From Granulicella sp. dw_53 (lineage in GTDB: Bacteria; Acidobacteriota; Terriglobia; Terriglobales; Acidobacteriaceae), in the NCBI RefSeq assembly GCF_018449545.1, contig NZ_JAAVUR010000015.1, positions 62,001 through 126,000 of the forward strand: 64,000 nt of DNA, written 5' to 3'. Numbering within the stretch: the first letter of the stretch is position 1; the number at the start of each line of letters is the position of its first letter. Below the pieces are notes generated by a model that saw only the letters and a list, made by a program, of their open reading frames with translations, was not told the DNA's origin and did no database searches. The position numbers and the translations under genes are program-made. This document shows, in pieces, positions 17,653 through 29,134 of the stretch.

Positions 17653-19647
17653 ATGCGGCTGAAGACCAAGCTCGTGTTGTCGGTGTCGGCGCTGACGTTT
17701 GCGATCGTGGTGTTGCTCTCGTCGCTCTTTGTAGCTGAGCTCCTGCGACAGAGGATCGAACAGACGGTCGCGGCGAACGATGTGCTTGCGCACGAGGTTC
17801 TGCTGATGACGCGGCAGGCGGTGGAGACCGGAATCAAAGAGCATCCTCCACTGGACCGCAGCGAGGATGCGCTGCATGAAGCGGTGTTGGACGCGCTGCG
17901 CAGCAACGATGCGCTGATGGACGTGATGAATGCGGTGGTTCGCTACTCGACCGAGGTGCAGGACGTGAGCGTGACGGACGCGCATGGAATGACGCTGGTG
18001 AGTACGGATCCAGACACTTTGAATCAGCAGGCTTCGTACCGGGATGGACTGAAGTCTGTGCGGGACGGAGGAGTGGTCTACCAGACCAGGCAGGTGTTTG
18101 GAAGGCCGCGGGTTCTGGATCTGACGCAGTCGCTTGACCGGAATGGACGCTCCTTTCTGGTGGTTCATGTGGGGGTGCGATCGACCTTCCTGAAGAACTC
18201 TTATGCTCCCTGGCTGCGGGCGGCGTTTATATTCGCGGCGATTGCTGGGTTTGCGTCTATTTTGGCTGCCGGATTGCTTGCTAACCTTGCGTTGCTTCCA
18301 ATTGAGCAGATCAGCCGACGGCTGGAACGGCTGACTCTGGCCTCTGAGCTTGGACTGAATTCGGCGGAGCCAGACTTGCCCGTTCTCGGCGCGGGCAAGG
18401 AGAAGAGCGATGCCGTGGTGCGCGTGACGAAGACGATCGACCGGCTCGGCGAGCAGATGCGAACGAAGGAGGCTGGATACACGGCCTTGCAGGCCAATTT
18501 GAACCAGATGCTGGATACGCTCCGGGATGGAGTGCTGTTGTTCACGGCGGATCGGAGGGCGGTGATGGTGTCCGATGCAGTGGAGAACTTCGTGAGCCGG
18601 CAGGAAGGGGAGATGGTGGGACGGCGGCTGGAGGAGATCTTCGCGCCGGAGACGGCGTTGGGGACCGCGGTTCTAGAGGCGTTTGCGAGTGGCCGTGAGG
18701 TGATCGCCGAGGGAGTCACGCTGGAGGATGGCCGCGAGGTTCAGATCTCGTTGGATCGAATTAACGATGGGCGCGGCGGCGAGGGAAATATGGGGACGTT
18801 GTTGACTCTGCGGGATACGGAGTCGGCTCTCCAGTTGGGACAGGAGTTGGAGGTCTCGCGGCGGTTGGCGGCGATCGGGCGGCTCACTGCGGGCGTTGGG
18901 CATGAGGTGAAGAATCCGATCAACGCGATGGTGGTTCACCTGGAGTTGCTGAGAGGGAAGCTGTCTGCTGGGGAGAGCAAGGCTAGCAGCATGGATGGTG
19001 AGCTCTTCCGGGGAGCGCAACGGCATGTCGAGATTCTGGTAGGCGAGATGCAGCGGCTGGACCGGGTTGTGCAGACGCTGGCTGATTTTTCACGTCCGAT
19101 GGAGTTGCATCTGCATGAGCAGGATATGCGGCGGGTGGTTCACTCCGTGATCGAGCTGACCGGGGCGGAGATGGCGGAGAACAACGTTCAGGTGACGATG
19201 GATCTGTCGCGAGAGGCGGTTCTGGTCCGTGTGGACGGCGAGTTGATGCGCCAGGCGTTGCTCAACCTGCTGCTCAACGGGATGCAGGCGATGCCGCGAG
19301 GTGGAGCGATACGTGTCGCGGTGCGTCGGGACGGGCAGTTTGCGGTGGTCGAGGTCGCCGATGCAGGAGAGGGTATACCTGCGGAGGTGTTACCGCGTAT
19401 CTTCGAACTGTACTTCACAACTAAACCTAAAGGCAGCGGCATCGGCCTCGCTACTACGTATCGGATTCTCCAGATGCATGGCGGAGCCATGGATGTGCGG
19501 TCCAATGCGGACCCGGCGGCTGCGGATCGCGGCACAACGTTTACTTTGAAGGTTCCGCTCGCGGCAGGAACGACTGGCGAAGGACGCAAGATCACAGCAG
19601 GAATGGCTCGAAGCGAGTCTGGCTCGTTGAGTAAGGAGAACGTTTGA
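17653..19647 (+). CDS. membrane sensor histidine kinase (NtrB-like)
   Basis: A 664-residue kinase likely phosphorylating the regulator encoded 3 bases upstream. TM1 is at about residues 7-29 and TM2 at about 190-215, enclosing a 160-residue periplasmic sensor. A HAMP-like helix (LLPIEQISRRLERL) and a PAS domain (about 280-380) follow. The dimerisation helix has H417 in GVGHEVKNPINAM, and the ATPase domain has LLNLLLNGMQAMP, DAGEGIP and GSGIGLATTYRI. The ligand sensed is unknown. The next gene overlaps its stop codon. Confidence 0.92.
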   Translation: MRLKTKLVLSVSALTFAIVVLLSSLFVAELLRQRIEQTVAANDVLAHEVLLMTRQAVETGIKEHPPLDRSEDALHEAVLDALRSNDALMDVMNAVVRYSTEVQDVSVTDAHGMTLVSTDPDTLNQQASYRDGLKSVRDGGVVYQTRQVFGRPRVLDLTQSLDRNGRSFLVVHVGVRSTFLKNSYAPWLRAAFIFAAIAGFASILAAGLLANLALLPIEQISRRLERLTLASELGLNSAEPDLPVLGAGKEKSDAVVRVTKTIDRLGEQMRTKEAGYTALQANLNQMLDTLRDGVLLFTADRRAVMVSDAVENFVSRQEGEMVGRRLEEIFAPETALGTAVLEAFASGREVIAEGVTLEDGREVQISLDRINDGRGGEGNMGTLLTLRDTESALQLGQELEVSRRLAAIGRLTAGVGHEVKNPINAMVVHLELLRGKLSAGESKASSMDGELFRGAQRHVEILVGEMQRLDRVVQTLADFSRPMELHLHEQDMRRVVHSVIELTGAEMAENNVQVTMDLSREAVLVRVDGELMRQALLNLLLNGMQAMPRGGAIRVAVRRDGQFAVVEVADAGEGIPAEVLPRIFELYFTTKPKGSGIGLATTYRILQMHGGAMDVRSNADPAAADRGTTFTLKVPLAAGTTGEGRKITAGMARSESGSLSKENV

Positions 19648-20240
19648 ACCTGCAGGACGCGAGGATGAGGGGGCTAAGGCTGGCGTTGCTTTACGCCGTG
19701 GTCCCCCTAGGGTTGAGTGGATGTCTTCATAAGAAGGCAAAGCCCGTGGTTCTGCCACAAGCTCAGGCGCCGATTGCCTGGCTGCCTGCCTCTTCCGACG
19801 ATCTGCCGTTGGTGGAGACGCCGGAGATCGAGGTTCCGCCGGTGCCTATCGCCGCTGCCGCATCCAGGCCGCGAGTTCGGAGACGGGTTCCTCCGAAGGC
19901 TGGCGCGGCTACGGCTCCTGCGGCGAATACTCCTCCGGCGCAGGTCACGACTGCCGAAGGGGCGACGGAGGAGTCAGCGATCGGCGAGCTTACTGCCGGT
20001 GGCGATGCCAGTCCGCAACGGCGGCAGGAGGCGGCTGACCTGATCGCCTCGAACGATAGGCGGTTGAAGGCGCTGCCAGCCAAGACCGTGAGTGCGCAGC
20101 GGTCGCAGATCAGCAAGATACGGAACTTTCAGCGGCAGGCGCAGCAGGCTTTGGACTCCGGAGATGCGGAGGGTGCTAAGACTCTGGCTACCAAGGCTCG
20201 GTTGTTGCTCTATGATCTTGACCGGGGTGGAAGTAATTAG
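19644..20240 (+). CDS. lipoprotein of unknown function
   Basis: A 198-residue probable lipoprotein: LALLYAVVPLGLSGC gives a lipobox with the modified cysteine near residue 28. A TTG start at 19644 overlaps the kinase stop (TTGA) and has AAGGAG before it; an ATG at 19665 would also keep the signal. The mature part is Pro/Ala-rich and disordered. It ends in a helical region of about 60 residues (SPQRRQEAADLIASNDRRLKAL, then QAQQALDSGDAEGAKTLATKA) resembling TPR-like helices. Coupling to the kinase suggests a shared envelope-related function. Confidence 0.7.
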   Translation: MNLQDARMRGLRLALLYAVVPLGLSGCLHKKAKPVVLPQAQAPIAWLPASSDDLPLVETPEIEVPPVPIAAAASRPRVRRRVPPKAGAATAPAANTPPAQVTTAEGATEESAIGELTAGGDASPQRRQEAADLIASNDRRLKALPAKTVSAQRSQISKIRNFQRQAQQALDSGDAEGAKTLATKARLLLYDLDRGGSN

Positions 20241-20244
20241 GGGC

Positions 20245-20815
20245 TACCCCCTCCCCCCTTTGGGGCATAAGTGATTTATTTTGAGCGGGTTGCCGAATTG
20301 GGTCTGCTGTAAGTGGCTCTATCTACATGGGTTGTGCTCAAAATATTGATTTGGCTTGGGTTATGCCGCTGGTTGAGTTGGGAAAGAGCTAAGTGGTGCT
20401 ATCCGTGCTGGGCGGATTTTTACTTTCTACTTCTAGTTTAGTGGGTGGAGCATAACTAAAGTGCCACTTGGATGTCTTTGTTTTTGTTGGGGTTAGTGGG
20501 ATTTGGGGGTTGACAGGTTGTTTTGTTGGTGTTTTTGGGGGAGATGGTTGTAAGTGGTTGTTGGGTTTGGGCTAATTGGGTTCGGGTGGTGGGGAATCGG
20601 CGTTGGGGTTGGGGGATGGTTTACTTCCCACCCTTCGCTAGAGACAAAGGCGCGAAGGATGGGGCACCGGGCTTTGGGTGGGTGAAGAAACGTTCGGGCT
20701 TTTGTCTGAGGTTCCTCACCCGGGCGGTTGTGGGTTTGGAAAGAAGGCGGTCCTGCTTTGCACGATACCCCACCCTATTTGAGATGAGACTGCAAAAGGG
20801 TGGGGCACCCGGATT
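20245..20815. repeat. long intergenic repeat R1, copy B
   Basis: The second long copy of R1, filling the gap between the convergent lipoprotein gene and secA. It begins with the same C-rich block (TACCCCCTCCCCCC). It repeats the 485-612 block of copy A at about 20390-20518, including AAGTGCCACTT, and ends with the three-hairpin module at 20627-20811. Differences from copy A include a 60-90 base insertion in the first third. No gene is seen here. Confidence 0.75.
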
Positions 20816-20867
20816 TGGGTGCTTCCCTGGAGATTTCCGTAGGCTTCCTGAGGGGGTGTGGGGTGGG

Positions 20868-23945
<3,078 letters not shown>

Positions 23946-24091
23946 ACTGGTGTCCTTCGGGCGCACTCGCCCCAAGCTCTAGTGTAAATGGTCAGGGTGC
24001 ATTGGGGTTAGGGGAACGTGACAAGGTCTGGTGCGGGACGGGAGGCATGGGGTATCGTTGGGGCTTGCTGACATAGTAACGAGTGGGGTGA

Positions 24092-24628
24092 GTGGCTTTG
24101 AAGAGGCTATTTGAGAAGGCGGCTGGAGTTGTTTTGCCGGCTCTGGTCTTGATGGGGCCGGTTGGGTATTCGCAAACCGGAGACGGTACGGCTTCGGGGA
24201 AGGTTTTGTCCGGGAGACCGGGGGAGAGGATGACTATGAAGCATGTGACGGGAGCGTTTGAGGTGAAGCTGGCTCCGCAGGCGGCGGAGGAGAGTGGTGG
24301 AGGCGCGGGGGTTGCGAGGATGCTGATCGATAAGACCTTCCATGGGGAGCTGGACGCGACGAGCAAGGGGCAGATGCTGGCGGCGGGTTCGGCGGCGGGG
24401 TCGGGCGGCTATGTGGCGATGGAGATCGTGACGGGTGCTCTGGGTGGGAAGAAGGGCACGTTCGCGTTGCAGCACTCCGGGACGATGAATCGTGGGGTGC
24501 CTACGTTGGTGTTGACGGTGGTTCCTGATTCGGGAACGGGGGAGCTGGTGGGGTTGGTGGGGAAGATGGATATTGTGATGGAGGGTGGCAAGCATTCTTA
24601 TGTGTTCGATTACAGCTTGCCGGAGTAG
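24092..24628 (+). CDS. secreted DUF3224 family protein
   Basis: A 178-residue exported protein. A signal peptide covers residues 1-27 (VVLPALVLMGPVGYSQ). The mature protein matches DUF3224: GAFEVKL, the DKTFHGELDATSKGQML block, GYVAMEIVTGALGGKKGTF, LQHSGTM, and the glycine-rich VVPDSGTGELVGLVGKM. The family has an allene-oxide-cyclase-like barrel fold and no established enzymatic role; most members are cytoplasmic, so a signal peptide is a departure. The start is GTG with a weak purine-rich RBS. Confidence 0.82.
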   Translation: MALKRLFEKAAGVVLPALVLMGPVGYSQTGDGTASGKVLSGRPGERMTMKHVTGAFEVKLAPQAAEESGGGAGVARMLIDKTFHGELDATSKGQMLAAGSAAGSGGYVAMEIVTGALGGKKGTFALQHSGTMNRGVPTLVLTVVPDSGTGELVGLVGKMDIVMEGGKHSYVFDYSLPE

Positions 24629-24670
24629 GGCGACTTGCAATGGATGATAGGCTGCCACGAAAAGCGAACT

Positions 24671-24730
24671 GCGGGTCCTTCGACTGCGTAACTCGCGATG
24701 AAGCTGCGAGTTACTTCGCTCAGGATGACA
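24671..24730. repeat. hairpin repeat R2, copy 2
   Basis: Nearly identical to 1879-1938, with the same perfect stem GTAACTCGC/GCGAGTTAC. It lies between the convergent DUF3224 and acetylesterase genes and is followed by a T-run and a G-run (TTTTTTTGGGGGGGG), so here it could also work as a terminator. Confidence 0.8.
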
Positions 24731-24800
24731 TTTTTTTGGGGGGGGCTGAAATTCTGAGTTCAAAGCCGAGGTTGCCGGGGTTAAGTTCCAACGTTGAGTG

Positions 24801-25631
24801 CTAGGGTTTTAGGTATGTGACGAGTGGGGAGTGGGCGTTGCGCAGGGCGGTGACTACGGAGTGGGCGTTTAGGTCGGCTCCGGCGGCGCTGGTGTGGGTG
24901 TGGTCGATGGGGAAGTAGGTGACGGTCTTTTCGCGGCCGAGGGTTTCCCAGCCGTCGGCGGCAACGGTGGCCATGTCGATTACGGGGACGTGTTCGGCGG
25001 CTCCGATTTGGTACTCGAAGTCGCGGAAGCCCATGTCGCGTTCGATGTGGGGTTTGCCGTCGGGGCCGGAGGTCCAGATGTTGCGGACGGTGACGGTGAG
25101 GAGGATCGGGGTGGCTTGTTTGGCGCGGGTTTCGGCGATGTATTTGCGAAGGTACCAGCCGTAGGTGTGGACGGTCTCGGTCTGGCCGGCGAGGGGGCCG
25201 GTGGTTTGGGGGACGTCTTTGGTGTCTTCGCCGATGCCTTTGAGGGTGCCGCGGGGCTTGGCTCCGCCGAGGTCTCCGCCGTCGTTGTGGCCCATCTGGA
25301 TGAGGACGAAGTCGCCGGGTTTCATCTCGGCGAGGACGGCGGTCCAGCGGCCCTCGTTGATGTAGGTGCGGGAGGAGCGTCCGGCTACGGCGCGGTTGGC
25401 GACGTTAATGCGGGAGGTGTCGAAGAGGGGGGCTAGGTGGTCGCCCCAGCCGAGGTCGGTCTTGTTGCGGGCGGTGGAGTCGCCGACGATGAAGAGGGTG
25501 GGGAGTTTGGGGTTGAGGGGGGCGTCGGTGGGGAGGGCGGTCTGGGGTGGTGCGTCGGGGGTGGTGCTGGGGGTCTGGGAGTGGAGGGTGGTGGCGAGTA
25601 GGAGGAGCGGAAGCAGGGCGTGACGGCGCAT
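24801..25631 (-). CDS. rhamnogalacturonan acetylesterase-like SGNH hydrolase (CE12 type)
   Basis: A 276-residue secreted esterase with a signal peptide at residues 1-18. The SGNH blocks are complete: FIVGDSTARN with the catalytic serine, a glycine in AVAGRSSRTYINEGRW, GHND with the asparagine, and DHTHTSAAGA with the Asp-His pair. This arrangement is that of rhamnogalacturonan acetylesterases, which deacetylate pectin side regions. It lies 69 bases downstream of a porin gene on the same strand, suggesting joint action on plant-derived carbohydrate. Other CE12 substrates (acetylated xylan, cephalosporin) are possible. Confidence 0.87.
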   Translation of the reverse strand: MRRHALLPLLLLATTLHSQTPSTTPDAPPQTALPTDAPLNPKLPTLFIVGDSTARNKTDLGWGDHLAPLFDTSRINVANRAVAGRSSRTYINEGRWTAVLAEMKPGDFVLIQMGHNDGGDLGGAKPRGTLKGIGEDTKDVPQTTGPLAGQTETVHTYGWYLRKYIAETRAKQATPILLTVTVRNIWTSGPDGKPHIERDMGFRDFEYQIGAAEHVPVIDMATVAADGWETLGREKTVTYFPIDHTHTSAAGADLNAHSVVTALRNAHSPLVTYLKP

Positions 25632-25678
25632 GGGGGAGAGCGTATCACTGCTGAAAGTGTTTCGTCACCGGAATTAGG

Positions 25679-25706
25679 AGTGTGGGCTAGAAAGTGTGGG
25701 CTAGAA
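25679..25706. repeat. 14-bp tandem duplication at the porin stop codon
   Basis: AGTGTGGGCTAGAA occurs twice in direct succession. The inner copy contains the stop codon of the minus-strand porin gene; the other lies just after it. Confidence 0.85.
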
Positions 25707-27104
25707 GTCGACGTGCATGCGGACGGATTCGACGAGGACGGGGCCGCGGTCTTTGTTGTAGCCGGGGTGGGTGACGTACTGGGCGTCGAGGGCGTAGAAG
25801 ACGCCGCGCCAGGTGTGCATGTTGTAGTAGCTCTCGATGATGTCTTCGCGGGCGTAGTTGAGCTTGCCGTCGCCGAGGAGGAAGCCGAGACCTCCGAGGG
25901 CGAGGTAGCGCTGGTGGTCGTGTTTGATGGCGTTGGTGACGTAGGTGAGGCCGATCTTGTCGTTGGGACGGGAGAAGGCGCGGCCTGAGTAGTCGCCGCC
26001 GACGGCGATGGTCTGGTCGACCTCGGTGTAGGCGTAGGACTGGTGGGCCCCCTCGTTCCAGCCGAAGCGTCCGAAGAGGCGGAGGTTGGAGGTGAGCTCC
26101 TGCTCGGCGTTGAGGCCGAAGCCGTATTTGACGGTGCTGAAGCGGGCGTGGGCGTCGACGTTGGGGGTGGGGTCCTGGCCGGAGAGGAAGGCGTTGATGG
26201 CGTCGCGATAGAGGCCCATGTGGGCGTGGTTGACGAAGGTGAGGGCGCGGAGGGTGGTCTTGCGTTTGGGATTGAGGAGGGGGTGGCGGGATTCGAACTC
26301 GAAGTTCTGGCCGGAGGCGCGGCGTAGGTTCCAATCGAGGTCGATGCCGTTGGCCACGGTGGGCATGAGGGCGAGGGCGTAGCGGGCGGACCAGGACTTG
26401 TCGATGTACTCGGAGACGATGCCGTAGGTGTAGCCACGGGTGTCGGCGGCGTAGTCCCAGGCACCGTTGTTGTCGACGGTCCAGTTCATGAACTGGAGGT
26501 GGCTGTCGGTGCCGATGGTATTGAGGTCTACGTAGTCGGGGAGGCTCATCTTGCCGATGTGGAACTCGAGGCGGCGCTCGGGGACCTTGGTGGAGAGGGA
26601 AAAGGGAGTGCGGGGGTTGTCGACGAGCTTGCTGGTGAAGCCGATGGTCTGGTGGAGCTGGACGCGGGCGATGTAGGGCTTGGAGCCGAGGCTGGGGTTG
26701 CGGACGACGTCGAGGTTGGTGAAGCCGGCGAGGCCGAGAGCCTGGGAGATGCCGCGTCCTCCGGCGGATTCGACGTCGAGGATGAGGTCGGTGGCGGCGC
26801 GGGGGGCTCGGAAGACCTGCAGGCCGAGGTAGAGGGTGCCGATGAGGGAGGTCTTATACTCGCCGCGGCCTACGAGGCTGTTGACGTCTTCGTAGGGGGA
26901 GTGGAATGGGCCATGGGCCTGGAAGATGATGTTGGCCTGGCCGGCGATGAAGTAGCGGGCGGTGTCGGAGTGGGGGAAGAGGGTGAGGGGCTCGGTGGCT
27001 TCCGGGGCGTCCGGCAATGGGGCATCTGCCTGCGCCACTGCGGAGAGTGGCGCAAGCAGGATGAAGAGACCCAAGAGCAGTCTATGAGAGAGTGAGATGG
27101 TCAT
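25701..27104 (-). CDS. OprB-type carbohydrate-selective porin
   Basis: A 467-residue outer-membrane porin. A signal peptide (residues 1-25, ending SAVAQA) precedes the mature barrel. Features include YFIAGQANIIFQAHGPFHSPYEDVNS-like N-terminal sequence, many alternating strands, and an aromatic C-terminal residue (RMHVDF), the usual outer-membrane assembly signal. The pattern fits the OprB family, which passes mono- and oligosaccharides. It appears to be cotranscribed with the downstream esterase gene. Confidence 0.83.
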   Translation of the reverse strand: MTISLSHRLLLGLFILLAPLSAVAQADAPLPDAPEATEPLTLFPHSDTARYFIAGQANIIFQAHGPFHSPYEDVNSLVGRGEYKTSLIGTLYLGLQVFRAPRAATDLILDVESAGGRGISQALGLAGFTNLDVVRNPSLGSKPYIARVQLHQTIGFTSKLVDNPRTPFSLSTKVPERRLEFHIGKMSLPDYVDLNTIGTDSHLQFMNWTVDNNGAWDYAADTRGYTYGIVSEYIDKSWSARYALALMPTVANGIDLDWNLRRASGQNFEFESRHPLLNPKRKTTLRALTFVNHAHMGLYRDAINAFLSGQDPTPNVDAHARFSTVKYGFGLNAEQELTSNLRLFGRFGWNEGAHQSYAYTEVDQTIAVGGDYSGRAFSRPNDKIGLTYVTNAIKHDHQRYLALGGLGFLLGDGKLNYAREDIIESYYNMHTWRGVFYALDAQYVTHPGYNKDRGPVLVESVRMHVDF

Positions 27105-27150
27105 TGCGCCATCTCTGAGTCTACAGAAAACAAAATGAAGGCCGGATGAA

Positions 27151-27369
27151 CTAGCTTCTGCTGCCGACGACGACGAGGCCTACACCGGCGACCAGAGCGA
27201 CCGTGCTAAGGATGGGCGAGATGGGCATGGTCTTGGTCTCTTTGTGTCCGATTTGTACGGGTCCGATGTCGACGTCCTTCTTTTCGTGCGTGAAGCTGAC
27301 CCCGCCTACTGCGAAGCCAACGATGCCAAGGAGAATCAAGACAATTCCAATGATGGTTGCAGGTTTCAT
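27151..27369 (-). CDS. small two-span membrane protein
   Basis: A 72-residue protein with a hydrophobic segment at each end (ATIIGIVLILLGIVGFAV and ILSTVALVAGVGLVVVG). A polar stretch FTHEKKDVDIGPVQIGHKE lies between them. The ATG at 27369 has GGAAAGG upstream; a GTG two codons earlier is also possible. It resembles small DUF3185-like bacterial membrane proteins, without known function. It is divergent from the thiG leader region. Confidence 0.62.
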   Translation of the reverse strand: MKPATIIGIVLILLGIVGFAVGGVSFTHEKKDVDIGPVQIGHKETKTMPISPILSTVALVAGVGLVVVGSRS

Positions 27370-27539
27370 GAACACCTTTCCTTCGATGTTTCCTTCAAGG
27401 ATTTTGATAATCTCAAATCGTTTTGTTGGATGCGGATTTGCCGAGAGGAGGATGTGCGGGCGTCAGGTTTCAGGGACTTGATTCGTATGAGTCTGCGTAG
27501 TAGTGTGGATTTACACGGGAAAGGAGGATGATCCAGCCT

Positions 27540-27596
27540 ATGAAAATTGACAGTAACAGTTGCATCAACAATGTACGTGAGGTGACTGAGGCTTAG
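27540..27596 (+). CDS. possible leader peptide ORF upstream of thiG
   Basis: An 18-codon ORF, MKIDSNSCINNVREVTEA, preceded by AAAGGAGG with 12 bases between; an in-frame ATG at 27528 is too close to that site. Its TAG stop at 27594-27596 is the first three bases of a hairpin arm (TAGAGC), so a ribosome at its end would cover the RNA structure described next. No family is recognised. It may be a regulatory mini-ORF or chance. Confidence 0.4.
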   Translation: MKIDSNSCINNVREVTEA

Positions 27597-27735
27597 AGCG
27601 TCCTTGCTCTAGACCTGGCGTTATCAAGACGTTTTCCGCCGAGGCCCAATGTCCGAGTAGGGACGCCTCAGGTCAATCCCCACAGTTCACCGCCAGACGG
27701 CCCGATGCTCCTAGAGCGCGGGCCGTCTGCGTTTT
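27584..27735 (+). ncRNA. structured leader RNA upstream of thiG
   Basis: A closing stem GACTGAGGC (27584-27592) with GCCTCAGGTC (27665-27674, one bulge) encloses three small hairpins: TAGAGC/GCTCTA (27594-27599 with 27606-27611), GGCG/CGCC, and GTCC/GGAC. A terminator hairpin follows. GCTCTAG at 27606-27612 is also exactly complementary to CTAGAGC at 27711-27717 in the terminator loop, giving a possible alternative or pseudoknot pairing. The layout suits a riboswitch, an attenuator, or a free small RNA. The TPP-riboswitch consensus (CUGAGA and the ACCUGAUCUGG block) is not present. Confidence 0.5.
27694..27735 (+). terminator. terminator hairpin between the leader RNA and thiG
   Basis: A perfect 11-bp stem CAGACGGCCCG/CGGGCCGTCTG (27694-27704 with 27719-27729), 14-base loop, then CGTTTTGG. 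It ends about 50 bases before the thiG start codon. Confidence 0.8.
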
Positions 27736-27783
27736 GGCGGAGGATAGGGCAGGGGTGGAAATCCACGTATTCGCGGCTTTAGA

Positions 27784-28563
27784 ATGGGGATTATGCAACC
27801 ACTCGTCATCGCAGGCAGGGCATTTCAGTCACGGCTGATCGTTGGAACCGGAAAGTACAAGAACGGCGCGGAGATGCAGGCCGCCATCGAGGCGTCGGGC
27901 GCGGAGATGGTCACGGTCGCGGTGCGGCGGGTGAACCTGGACCGTTCGAGCGAGTCTTTGCTGGACTATATCGATCCACAACGATACTTCCTGCTGCCGA
28001 ATACGGCGGGCTGTTATACGGCGGATGAGGCGATCCGCGCGGCGCGGCTGGGGCGCGAGGTGGGTCTCTCGGATTGGGTGAAGATCGAGGTGATTGGGGA
28101 CCAACAGACGCTTTATCCGGATGTGCAGGCGACGCTGGAGGCTACGCGGGTGTTGGTAAAGGAGGGCTTTACGGTGCTGCCGTATACCTCGGACGATATC
28201 GTGTTTGCGAAGCGGCTGATCGATGCGGGCGCGGCGGCGGTGATGCCGCTGGGAGCTCCGATTGGGACGGGGTTGGGAATCTCAAATATCAACAATCTGC
28301 GGATTCTGCGGGAGCTGATCACCGAGGTTCCGCTGGTTGTGGATGCGGGTTTGGGAACGGCCTCGGATGCGGCGCTGGCGATGGAGTTGGGCTTCGATGC
28401 GGTTCTGCTTAATACGGCGATTGCTGGGGCGCAGGATCCGATTCTGATGGCAGAGGCGATGCAGCACGCTGTGCTGGCGGGACGGCAGGCGTTTCTGGCG
28501 GGCCGGATGCCGAGGAAGCTGTATGCAACAGCGAGCTCTCCGCTGGAGGGGATCTCGCGCTGA
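27784..28563 (+). CDS. thiG: thiazole synthase
   Basis: A 259-residue TIM-barrel enzyme making the thiazole phosphate ring of thiamine from 1-deoxyxylulose-5-phosphate, dehydroglycine/iminoacetate and ThiS thiocarboxylate. The Schiff-base lysine is K100 in [32 protein letters not shown] and [12 protein letters not shown] complete the active site. ATG 27784 is used; ATG 27793 (MQPLVIAGR) fits family similarity equally well. No thiS, thiF or thiC is next to it, which is unusual. The preceding hairpin terminator implies control by readthrough. Confidence 0.95.
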   Translation: MGIMQPLVIAGRAFQSRLIVGTGKYKNGAEMQAAIEASGAEMVTVAVRRVNLDRSSESLLDYIDPQRYFLLPNTAGCYTADEAIRAARLGREVGLSDWVKIEVIGDQQTLYPDVQATLEATRVLVKEGFTVLPYTSDDIVFAKRLIDAGAAAVMPLGAPIGTGLGISNINNLRILRELITEVPLVVDAGLGTASDAALAMELGFDAVLLNTAIAGAQDPILMAEAMQHAVLAGRQAFLAGRMPRKLYATASSPLEGISR

Positions 28564-28624
28564 GCGGGAAAGTGAATCCAGCTCGATAGCCGATTTGCAG
28601 GGGTGGATGCAGTAAACTTCGGCC

Positions 28625-29134
28625 ATGCGGGTCTTTGGTATCGATTGCGGCACGGAGTTCACCGGGTATGGCGTGGTCGAGGTGGACTTTGACGCTCGTC
28701 TGCCCAGGCTCATCCATCTTGCGGCGGGGACGATCCGGCTGAACAAGAAGGAGAAGACTCCGCAGCGGCTCGCTCAGGTGTATGCGGAGCTGGTCGGGTT
28801 GATGACACTGCATGAGCCGGAGGCGGTGGCGATCGAAGAGGTGTTCTTCTCGGCGAATGCGAAGTCAGCGTTGAAGCTGGGACAGGTGCGCGGCGTGGCG
28901 ATGCTGGCCGCGGCGACGTGCAATATGCCGGTGGCGGAGTATGCTCCGCTCTCGATTAAAAGCTCTGTTGTGGGGTATGGTCTTGCGGCGAAGGAGCAGG
29001 TGCAGTTTATGGTGATGCGGCTGCTGGAGCTAGATAAGGCGCCGGACTCTGCGGATGCCTCAGATGCATTGGCGATTGCGATCTGCCATATCCATACTTC
29101 GCAGACGTTGCTGGCGCAAGGAGCAAGACGTTGA
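28625..29134 (+). CDS. ruvC: Holliday junction resolvase RuvC
   Basis: A 169-residue endonuclease that cuts Holliday junctions with RuvAB during recombinational repair. The acidic catalytic residues are in IDCGTEFTGYG, AIEEVFFSANAKSALKLGQVRG, and the paired aspartates of DASDALAIAICH. Length is normal. ruvA and ruvB are not adjacent. Its stop overlaps the TTG start of the next gene by four bases, so the two are coupled. Confidence 0.95.
   Translation: MRVFGIDCGTEFTGYGVVEVDFDARLPRLIHLAAGTIRLNKKEKTPQRLAQVYAELVGLMTLHEPEAVAIEEVFFSANAKSALKLGQVRGVAMLAAATCNMPVAEYAPLSIKSSVVGYGLAAKEQVQFMVMRLLELDKAPDSADASDALAIAICHIHTSQTLLAQGARR

Noticed and set aside
27540-27735. TPP riboswitch before thiG
   Set aside because: The conserved CUGAGA and ACCUGAUCUGG-type blocks are not present; CTGAGGC is only a superficial likeness.
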